A DNA stretch of 64,000 nucleotides from Rahnella rivi (lineage in GTDB: Bacteria; Pseudomonadota; Gammaproteobacteria; Enterobacterales; Enterobacteriaceae). The stretch is from contig NZ_JAFMOX010000057.1 of assembly GCF_019049655.1 (NCBI RefSeq), positions 1-64,000 of the forward strand, written 5' to 3'. Made by a program: the position numbers and the translations under genes. Shown in pieces: positions 18,228-30,200 of this stretch (its first letter is position 1; each line of letters starts with the position of its first letter). The notes under the pieces are model-generated. The model saw only the letters and a program-made list of their open reading frames with translations, was not told the origin of the DNA and did no database searches.

Positions 18228-21200
18228 ATGAAAAGAAAATGTGAAAAAGTCTTTATATTAAAAAAACTATATAAAGAGTTGTCGTCTGCTTGTAAATCAA
18301 TGCAGCACAACAATATGAATAATGCCTTTACTGGTTCTGAAAACATAACCCGTAATACTCTGATCAGTATTCTGGGTGGCGGCGCACTGCTTTTGGGCGG
18401 CTCTGCCTATGGTGCATCTGCCGACTGGACAGGTGCGGCTGATGACAACTGGAGTGAAGCATCAAACTGGTCATTATCATTGGTGCCAAATAGCGCAGGG
18501 ACCAGTGTTAACTTTATTCATAATGATGCTGTTAAGATTGATGGAAAAACCGTTTCCCTCGGAACGTCCACCAACACGATTGGCTCGCTTTCCATTGCGT
18601 CAACCGACATTTCCGCTATGTCGAATTTTGGCATTTCCGGCGGCACACTGAATTTCGATAATCTCGGCTCTGACTCGCTGATTTCTCTCTTAGACAGTAT
18701 TAACGCGACGATTGATTCGAAAATCACCACCAGCAACAACCTGAATATTACCAATGACAGCACCTACGGCGCAAAACTGACGCTGAATGGGACGATTAAT
18801 GGTGGCGGGAAAAAATTAACATTTGAAGATGGTACAAATACCAAGATCATTGTTAATGGGGCAATATCTAATGCATCTTCCGTTAATAAAGAGGGTGTGG
18901 GAAGCCTGGCTTTAAATGGCGCGAACTCCTTCAATGGTCAGTTTAATTTCAATGCCGGTATCGTTGCTGTGGGTAATAATGCCGCATTCGGAAATTCTAC
19001 CATTGTTTTAGCCGACGGTGGCGATCAAGAATTCGATGTTTCATCCGGCAGTCGTACCCTTAGCAACCAGGTTACGCTTAATGACGGATTCAGCGTTGCC
19101 GGCGCAGGTAAAACGCTAAAATTAAATGCTAATGAAATCGCCACTCTGACAAAAGACTTAAATCTGGAAGCCGGTAATGGCGCAACATTAGATTTCGGAT
19201 CTAATTTCGCATTGCAGGGTAGCAGTGCCATCAACAAAACCGATAAGGGCACCCTGGTACTTGAATCAAAAAATAACACCTTCTCCGGTGGCCTGAACAT
19301 TCAACAAGGCGCTGTCGGCACTGGCACAGTTTCCGATACATTAACGATCGGTAATGCCAGTGGCACCAACCATATGCTCGGCACCGGCGATATTGACGTT
19401 TCGAGCGCATCTTCAATTCTGAATATTAATACCTCTGCAACAGGCAATGTCGATTTTGCAGGCAGCACCACCAAAATAACAGATGGTGCGACGATTAATG
19501 TGTTGGGCGGAGGTACGACTACATTATCTGGCGGTACTATTGATTTTGGTAATAGTGCAACCAAAGGAAGCCTTCACTCCAGCGGCTCAGTTGTTTTGGG
19601 CAATACCACTTTACTTAATAGTAATGGCGTAATACTGGATGTAGGGAAAGACCTGACGATATTGTCAGGTTCTACCAGTGTGCAATCCGGAATAGGCATT
19701 ACTATGGATTCCGCCTCAGCACAGAACATTAACGGTACGGGTGCCATTACAGGCGTCGGGGCGTTGACGAAGTCAGGAAAAGGCACCCTGACTGTGCAAA
19801 GCGGAATAACCGATTTGAGCCTTCTGTCGCTCACCGCGTTAGACGGAACTCTGGATCTGGGCACCGCCAAGATAGCCACCTCTACCGTCAATTTAGGCGG
19901 CGGTACGCTTGTCATGAATCAGGCTGATCAGATTTCCCCGTGGATGGATCTCAATTTAGTTCAGGACACTGATTCAACACTGAATTTTAACGGCTATGAT
20001 CAACACTTCACCGGCGTAAACAGCGGCAATAACAGTTCACTGACCGTCAATATGGGCGGTACAGGGGGAAGCTCCAACCTGGTTGCTTTGGGTACGCTTT
20101 CCGGTGCAAGCGATGCACTGCGTATCGGTGGCTGGGAAGGCAATCTGGGTTCATCGCTGGATCATGTCACTGTTGATAACACGCTGACTGCCGATCAACT
20201 GAGTTCTGTCTGGTTCCAGGGCTTTAACCAGGGCGCAGTTCAGGTGGGTGACGAACTCCGTCCGCTTGAAAACATGACGGCAGAATGGAGCGGTGCGGCA
20301 GGAAGTTCTGTGTGGGGGGACGGCAAAAACTGGGTTGGAGGAGATACCTATAATATTCCTGACCACGCAGGTGCATCTGTCATATTTGGTGCCTCCGCAA
20401 CCGGCCTCAGCAGCCTGAGTTTAGGGGGCACAGGTCGTACCATTGGTTCATTAACCGTAGGTACTGGCGCAGCTACCGGTTATGCCATGACGGTAAGCGG
20501 AGGAGCTCTGATTCTTGATAGCGGCGATGCTAACACGCAAGCGGCTATCACCCTGAGCGATCACGATGGTACGTTGAACTTTAACAGTGTTCAGTTAAAC
20601 AGCGATACAGTAGTGACCACCGACTCACAAAGGTCAATCGGGGCTGTGGGCGTTGGTTTTTACAGCGTAATGACAGGTGCCGGGCAACTGATCGTCAATG
20701 GTCTGGTAAATCTGGGCCAGAGCCTCGATTCTTCTAATTTCAGCGGCGATATCACTCTTCTTTCAAACTCTATGCTTCGACTCGCTAATTCAGTGGGCAC
20801 CGGCGAGATAACAATTGAAAACGGGGCATCCATTGTTTCCAATAATATCGGGCTAGATTCGATTGCTGTCGTGGATAACGCACTGAATATCAACGGTGAT
20901 TTCTCGGCGCAAAATATAGATTTCACCCATGCTCAAGATTTCAACTTAGACGGTATTGACAGAACGATCCGTGTAAATGGGCAGGTCACCTTTGAAAGCG
21001 GGACCAACTTCACCGGAAATGGCTCTCTGACGTCAGTATCCAATGGCTATGGCGGCGGAGTTTTAAACCTGGAGAGCGCCAATAATACCTTTGGCGGCGG
21101 TCTGTTTGTCACGAACACGGGAAATGCCGAGGGAGGGGTTACAACCTCATTAACCAGCGATTTGAATATCGGTCAACTGGAAGCCGGTCATAACTACCTG

Positions 21201-24200
21201 GGTTCCGGCAATATTACCGTGAGTAACGGCAACAAGGTCACGATAGACAGTCATGGCTATAACACCACGCTCAACGATTCCACACTGACGCTGCAAAACA
21301 ACGGTGGATTGGATTATTTAGACGGCGGCAATTTCACTCTGGCCAGTGGTGTACTGGACGGCGGGACGGCGAGTAGCAAAGGAACGCTGGGCGTATCAGG
21401 GGATCTTATTTTCTCTGGCACGACGCTGGTCAATACACCCAATATCGTTATGAGCAGCGAAGATTCAAATACCATTAGCTCAACGGTTGGCGGCACAATT
21501 TCTGGTTTGGGGCATGTCTCTAAATTAGGCTCCGGCACGGTAAAAATTGATGACAGCATCACGGATTTATCTGCCATCGACCTGAATATTACCGAAGGGA
21601 CAATCGAATTATCCCGGGATAACCAGATCACCTCGTCTACTAATCTGGTGCTTAATGGCGGTGCGCTGGATACCGATAACTATCAGCAAAGTTTAGGCTC
21701 ATTATCCTTGCTGGATAACTCCACTATTCTGATGGATAACGGTGGAATAACCGTAGCCTCACGTAATAAAAAATCCAATGGTTGGATCGACGGCAAGATA
21801 TTAACGCTGGCAAGTTCCAGTGCCTGGGATCAGGTGGGTGGCTCGTATCTGCGCTTCGCCGCGGACCCAACGTTTACCACTAAGCAATTATCTAATGTGG
21901 CGTTTACCGGCTATGAATCCGGTGCGTATGTCTCAAACTCGCTGTATAGCGGTTACTGGACGCTATTACCGAATGGCGATGCGACCAACGAATGGAATGG
22001 CGCGACGTCAAATTCCGATTACCTCTGGAGTGATGCAGCAAACTGGCTGGCGGGTATCGTGCCTGATGCCGTCGACCAAAGTGCAACCATCCGCGATCTC
22101 GATGGCAAGTTAAATGGTAAAACCATCAAGGTCGATGGCGATTATACGGTAGGCCACCTTATGATTGAGGCGGTCGGAAAGGAAAGCTTTACGCTGGGAG
22201 GGAATGGCTCTCTTACCTTTGATGACAACAGTGACGCCATCCTGCACCACTCGGGTAACAACATCGTCACTTTCGCTGCCGATGTGCATCTGGCTGATAC
22301 GCTTAACTATATTGATGATGTTGCCAAAACCGTCGGTTATCTTGACTGGACGGGCGATGTCGATGGCAGCGGTGGCATCAACAAAACTGGCACGGGTACG
22401 CTGCGTATTTCCGGCGGGTCGGCAAACTCTTATACCGGCGGGTTCTTCTGGAAAGATGCCTCGGTTATTCAAATTAACGAAGACGGTTCACTGTTCGGCA
22501 CCGCGGGTTTAACCGTAGGTAACGGCGCCGCCGGCACCTATACGCTTGAATCTCGTGATGGGGATCATACCGTGGACGGGCCGTTAATCATTGACGGTAA
22601 TCTGGCATTACGTCGTGATACGGATGCCGGCATCATCAGCACCAATGGCGGTGACCTGACATTTACAGGTTTAACAACATTAGCCGCGGGTCAGCATTCC
22701 CTTGATGTCGGCTATGGAAGCCAACTGATTCTGGATGGCGATATCTCCGGCTCGGGTGGTATCAGAAACATCGGCTCCGGTACGCTGGTTCTGAATGGCG
22801 CTAATAATACCTTCACCGGTGGTGTATTGCTCGATGGCGCTAATGTGGTGGTTGCCCACGACCAGGGGTTGGGAACGGGTACGATCTCTGTCACTAATGG
22901 TTCTGTAAGCCATGGGATAACCTATAACAGTACCGGTAAATCTGACTTCCTGGAGTTAAGTAATGAGCTGAATTTAGCCGGCGGCATGACACTGTCAGGC
23001 AATATTAACTTCGACCACCAGGGGACCAGTATCGTTTCTAAAGTTAACGATATGGGTGCGAGTAGCGGTTCTCAGGTCGCATTTGGCAAGGACCATATTC
23101 TGGATGGTGCCGGTGGGTTTAACTTTGGTCGTATCGGTTCATACACAAACTCCGGCAGCTTCGTATTTCTGGGGGAAAACACCTTCAGCGGCGGGGTTAA
23201 CGAGGCGTCTGGTCAGCTATATGTTGGCGCGGACTCGGTTAAAGATGCTTCAGGGAATATCATCAGCGGTGCGTTGGGGACCGGTGCGTATACCTCGAAC
23301 GGTGGCTGGCTGGGCGCTTACAGTGAAACCGGCAGCGGGATCACCTCTCGCCGCATGTCTAATCAGATTGTCCTCGCGGGCTCAAACATCGGTATTACAA
23401 GTAGTGGCGATGCCAAAACCCTGATTTGGGACACCTCAACGATCGATTTGTCATCCACGAATATGACTTTATCGAATAACACCACCCTTTCTGTAGAGTC
23501 ACAGTTTGTCGACAATCAGACGGGTAAACCCAGCCTGCTTGCGATAAGTGGTCCAGGTACTGTGGAATTAAAGAACGGCGACAATCAGATTTCAGCTGGC
23601 ATTAAGGTCGGTACTTTGTCTACGTTGCTGGCTACAGCAACGGGCGATGTGACGACCGGAGCAGTCGACCAGGGGCATAACTACTTCGGTACAGGCCATC
23701 TCAACCTTGATAACGGTTTGACCAAAATTGTCACCGCAGACGGTTCAACTGTTCGCCTTTCTGGTGACGGTATGACCATGAGTAATGGTGCAAAACTGGT
23801 CATTGAGGGGGGCGCGAACACTAACACCGTGTTCGATGGTAACTCAGCCTTTACCGGTACGAATACCACAGGCTCTATCACGACCTCAGGTAAACTGATT
23901 AAGAAAGGTGCCGGCACCACCACATCTGTGGGTGCCAGGTTGATTACCCCTGAATTGCTGATTGAACCTGATGCCATTCTGTCCCTGACGAATGCCAATC
24001 TGGTCGGCGTTGTCGGAACACTCACTCTTAACGGCGGCACTCTGGCGGTGAACGGTCTTAATCAGACCTTCAGCTCAGCCTCGCAAGTGGTGCTGAACGC
24101 TGACAGCCATATCGATTTTGGTGATGGTGCCAGTATCGTTACCGTGGGTTCCCTTAATATGACCGCCGACGGAAAATATGTCGGTCGCTCAGACCTGACC

Positions 24201-27200
24201 TTAAACCTTGATAACTGGGACGGTAATGCCAGCTCAGGCGGCGGTGCGGATCAGTTCGTGGTGCTCAATGGCCTGACGGACAATCAGAAGATCCAAAACA
24301 TCTGGTTCACCGGCGGGTATGCGCCGGGTGCGAAAACGCTGATTAACCCGAATGGCAGGATTGAACTGGTTCCAGTAGGCCTGGCGTATGTCTGGGATGA
24401 TCATACTAATAACGATCTGTGGTCATCCAGCAACTGGACCGATGTCGGCTCACCAAACGGTGCTGGCGATTCGGCGGTGTTTGATAATACTGACGCAAAT
24501 CTTGATGGCAGCACGATTTCTCTCGGCCGAAATACGACTATTGGGTCTATTTCGTTTGAAAGCGACCAGGGCCAGGCCTTCACGCTGAGCGGGGGCACTA
24601 TCACCCTCGATAGCGGTGATGTTGATACACCAGCGCTTATTCGTGTCATGAGTAATACTGCGCCAACCATCGCTTCACAGATTCTTTTGCAAAGTAATCT
24701 GAACATCTCTGAAGTGGATGCGCTCTCGGTACTGAACTTAACCGGTACGATCAGCGGTCCGTTTGTCGGTATTACTAAATCAGGCTTCGGTACTCTGGGT
24801 CTGATGTCTGCCGATTCAAACTACACCAACGGGACAACCATTGAAGGTGGCCTGCTGCAAGTAGGTGCATCCAGTTCACTGGATCAGTATGGCCGTGTGC
24901 TGAAAGGGCCTGCAGGTCTGGGGGTGTTGACCCTGGCAAGCGGCACCAGTATCGAAGCAACCGGTGGCAATCAAACCTTACATAATAGCGTGGTATTCAA
25001 CGGAAACGTGGGTGTCATGGGTGCCAATACCCTGACGCTTCAAGGCTCTCAGGGGGGTGAAGGCAAAATCGCGTCGGCGACGACGTTGAACGTGGCTGAT
25101 GCGGCTGGCGCACTGACATTTGGCAGTGATCTGTTGCTGACCGGCACCGAGAACCTGACCAAAACCGGTTCGGGTACGGTTAACTTCAATTCCACGGCCA
25201 CCAATTTTAGCGGCAATGTTCTTGTTAATCAGGGCAGCGTCGGTATCGGCACCAATAATGGCTTTGGTCAGGGATCTGTTTCTCTGGCGAACGGCACCAC
25301 TCTGGTTGCCAACACCAACGGGCTGGCGGTCGATAGTAATATTTCCCTGGCTGCAGGTACTGAGTCCATCAACAGCGGTGCTCATAATCTCACCCTGACC
25401 GGCGACATTACTGGCGCAGGTAAGCTGAACAAAACCGGTAGCGGTACGCTCACTCTGGACACTGTCTCCACCTACAGCGGCGGCACATCCGTGTCCGAAG
25501 GCGCTGTGGTCATGACTAACAATGACGCAGCGGGCGCAGGCAATATCAGCATCGCATCAGGGGCAGCTCTGAATGCTAATTTCTCAGGCGATACGCTGAG
25601 CAATGTGCTGACAGGCGCAGGTACCCTGAACATCAAGGGTACTGATGTGAAGGTTGCTGCGGATAACTCCGGTTTCAGCGGTGTGCTGGACGTTAATGAC
25701 AATGCTTCTGCCATCGTGAACGATGCTGTAAGCCTCGGGCACGGCAGTGTGGCACTGAGCGGCAACGGCGAACTCACGATTGCTCCGGCAGATGCAGATT
25801 TCATCTTTGATAATCAGCTTTCTGGTTCCGGTCTGCTGACCGTCGATTTGGGGGGTACCGATCACCAGTTCAACTTTGGTGCAAACACCGGCTCAGCCTT
25901 TACCGGTACAGCGGATATCGCTCATGGTATTGCGAATCTGGATGCCAACGCATCAACCGCGTTAGCTAACGCAACGCTGAAGCTTGAAGCAGGCAGTAAA
26001 GCAACCATGACCGGTAACGTCACGGCAGGTAACACGACGCTGAACGGTGGCAGCTTGCTGACCACGATGAACTCATCAGGTGTGATCGATGGGAAAATCA
26101 CCACCAATACGCTCACGCTGAACAGCGGTTCCGTGCAGCTGGATCTGGCAGCAATGAATTCTGCTGCGGGTCTGTTGCTGGCCGATGACGGTGTGACGAA
26201 TCAGCTGATTGCCGCCACCACCATTGCCGGTGATGTTAAAAACCTGCAAATGGTTGACGGCAAAGGCGCGGTAATGGGTGCTAACAGCGTACAAAACATT
26301 ACCCAGGGTGGGAATGTTGTCGCGAAAGGCAACTACAGCGAATCTCTGGCAAGCACCGGCGCGGGCGGCAACGGACTCTACGTTTCCTACCAGCTGGATC
26401 AGGTTGATCTGCAGGATAATCAAACGCTGTCTCTGAACGAAGGTACAGCAACCAACACGGCTGCTGAACTGAAAGCCAAACTGACAGGCGCAGGTAACCT
26501 GGATATCGCGGCGACCAATGCCATCACGATTTCAGGTGTTAACAATACTTATACCGGCACGACAACCGTTTCATCCGGCACCGCGAAAGCGGGTGGCGTG
26601 AATGTCTTTGCCAGCAGCAAAGCCGTTGATGTTAAAAAGAATGCCACGCTCGATCTGAACAGTAACGCGCAGCAGCTGAATAACCTGACTGGCGCAGGTA
26701 CCGTACTGGTGTCTGCAGCATTGACGGCCAACAACACCGCAGACAGTACCTTCAGTGGTGTACTGAACGGAACAAGTTCATTAACCAAAACCGGCAGCGG
26801 CAAGCTGACCCTTTCCGGCGACAACACGCTGGGCGGCACCACGCAGATTAATGCGGGTACCCTTGCGTTGCAGAGCAATAAATCGGTGGGTACTTCGGCG
26901 GTTTCTGTCGCTGCGGGTAGCAAACTGGATCTGGCATTTAGCAAGCTTGGCTTCAGCAACACGATTGCCGGCAACGGCACAGTGGACATTACGGGTACCG
27001 ATGTTGGCCTGACGGGTGTCAATACGCTGGCAGGCATGTGGAACATCGTCGGTTCCGCGGCTGTGACTGCGATGAACAACCTCGGTACTGCGGGCGTTAA
27101 CCTCAGCAGTGCTGCGAGCATACTGAATGTCACGCCGGCAGCGGGCAATATTGCCTTCGGCAACAAACTGACCGGAAACGGTACGCTGAATGTGCAGCTT

Positions 27201-30200
27201 GCTGACAACACGAAATCGTTTGATTTCACCTCAGCAGCGGGCAACGCCTTTACGGGTACTGTCGACCTGAAACAGACTTCATTTGCTCTGAATGGCGACA
27301 ATACCTCAGCGCTGACAAATGCCACGCTGAAGGCCGACAAGGACTCCATTGTGACGGTCGGCAGCGGCAATCAGCAAATCGGCGGTCTGACATTTGCCGG
27401 TGGTAAAGTCATTTTCGATGCCACTATCCCGGCTCAAACCCAGGCTAACGGCATTATTACAGCCAAAAACATCGACATTAACGGTGCAGGTACCGTGCAG
27501 GTAACGACGCCAACGTTGATGCCAACGGCGCCATCCGCAGGCGGCAACACCAATATTCTGTCTCAGGATGACTCAGGTGCTATCACTAAGCTGGCCGGTG
27601 CAGGCTCCATTACCGGTGCAGGCGGCGCGCTGACGCTCGTTGATCAGAACGGCAAGGTCATCAGTAACGGGCAGTCCATTGATATCTCCAGCGGCGGCAA
27701 AAAAGTTGCAACAGGTATTTATGATTACCGCCTGAATACCGGTGATAAAAATGACGGCATGTATGTCTCTTATGCTCTGAAAAGTGTGGATGTTATCGAC
27801 GGCGAGACGTTGTCTCTGACGCCTGATACCAGCGCAAGCGGTCTGGCAACAGACATGTCGGCCACCATTACCGGCAAAGGGAATCTTGATATTTCCGCCG
27901 GTGCGGGGCACACGGTGTCACTGACCAACGCATCTAATGCTTATACCGGGAAAACAACCGTTACCACCGGTACCCTGGCAGCAGGTTCCAATAACGCATT
28001 CGGTAAGACAAGTCTGCTGGATATCGCCGCGGCGGCAACAGCAGATCTGAATGGTTACAACCAGACGGTAGGCAGCTTCAGCGGTGCGACAGGCTCTACG
28101 CTCAATGTTCACGGCGGGACATTGTCGATGACCAACGGCGGGACCTCTGACGGTGCATTAACCGGTGCAGGTCAGCTGAATGTTAATGGCGGTGATTTCT
28201 CAGTGAAAGGGGCTAACACCTCTCTGAGCTCGAATGTCTCTGTCGCTTCCGGCGCGTCTGCAACGCTAAACAACGTGGCAGGTCTGGGTAACACCGGCAC
28301 CGTCACCACGGCGGGCAAACTGGAACTGAACAATGCGTCTGGCGTAATGGCGAAAAACATTGCCGGAAGCGGTTCTCTGGATCTGACGAATGGTTCAAAC
28401 GTCACAGTGACCGGAACTAACACACTGTCCGGCGCGATTAACATTGCGGTTAATAACTCCGTGACGGCGTCACGTGCAGCCAACCTTGGCACAGCGACCA
28501 TCAACAACACCGGCGGCTTTATTCTGGATACCGCCACCAACTGGACATTCACTAACGCCCTCACCGGTACGGGTCTGTTCACGAAAAATGGCACAGGTAA
28601 TTTGACCATCAGCCGCGCGAATAATCGCACCGGCAGTACCAACATCGCCGCAGGTAAAATGACCCTGACCGATAAAGGCGCTCTCGGAACGGGTGTGGTT
28701 AACGTCAATACCGCTGCCGGAAACAGTGCACAAGGTCTTAACCTGGCGTTCGGCACGGCACAAAGCTTCGCCTCCACGCTGGCAGGTGCGGGTGTGACGT
28801 CAGTCACCGGCGCAGGTACAGCAACGATCACGGGCGCAAACTCTGCGTATACCGGTAACTGGAATATCAGTGGCAAAGCGGCAGTCGATGCGACAGCCAC
28901 CACGTCCGGTCAACACCTTGGGACGGGTGCCATTAACCTGGTCAGCGGCGGTGCACTGAACACGGATACCACAGGGGCATTTGTTTTCAACAATCTGCTG
29001 ACCGGTAACGGCACGCTGAATGCATCGAATGCGGGTAACGCATTCTCCTTCGGCAGCGGTGCAGGCCATGCATTCGCCGGTACCGTGGCGCTGACGGATA
29101 ACACCTTCAGCTTGTCTGGTGACAATACCGCGACCCTCGCCGGTGCAACATTGTCGTTAGGTGCCGGCAACGTGACCACGGTGGGCAACGGTGTGCAAAA
29201 CATCGGTAACCTGACGCTGGCGGGTGGTCGCATTGATTTCAGCAACACCACCATCCCGACGGATATCGTGGCGAAAGGCAGCGTTTCAACCGGCGTACTG
29301 GATGTCACGAAAGCCTCTGAAGTGAGCATCAGTGCAGCGGCGGCGGCGCAGGTCATTAACCCGGCACCATCAGGCACGTTGAATCTGATGTCTCAGGATG
29401 ATGATGCAAAACTAAAACTCATTGACTCCACCTCGATCGCGGCAGGCTCCTCTGTGGGCAACCTGACGCTGGTCGACGCGCAGGGCAATGCGATCAGCGC
29501 AATGAACATCAATGACATCATTGAAGGCGGAAACACGGTGGCGATCGGTACTTACGATTACACCACCAGCTTCGGTGATACCAATGATGGCCTGTACGTG
29601 GGTTACGGCCTGAAGAAAGTGGATCTGCAGGCGGGTCAGTCCCTGACGTTGACGCCTGATGCCGGTGCCGCCGGTGCCGCAATGGACTTCAGCACCCAAA
29701 TTACAGGTACAGGTAACCTGGCAATCAACGCTGGCGTGGGTCGTTCGTTGTCGCTCTCTAACAACATGAATGATTTCACCGGTGAAACGGTTGTTCAAAC
29801 GGGCGACTTAAAACTTGCTGCAGACGATGTGTTGGGCAAAACCGCCAATCTGGCGATTGACGGAGGTGCATCGGTTGATATGAATGGCCGTTCACAAACC
29901 ATCGGCGCGCTCGCTGCGTATACCGGCAGCGTACTGAATCTCGACGGGACACTGACAATTTCTGACAGCCAGCGTTCTGCGGGTGATGTATCCGGTGGAT
30001 TTGCGAGCGATAACACGCTGTTCGGCAACGGTAAACTGGTTATCGATCCTTCCGTCATGAGCGTAGCGGGTACTCAGCTTGGCTTTACCGGCCAGATTGA
30101 TGTCACCGGCGGTTCACAACTGTTCCTCAATACCGCCGAAGCGTTTAACAATGCGCAGGGTATTACGCTGACCACTGACAGTGACAAAGTGACATTCGCT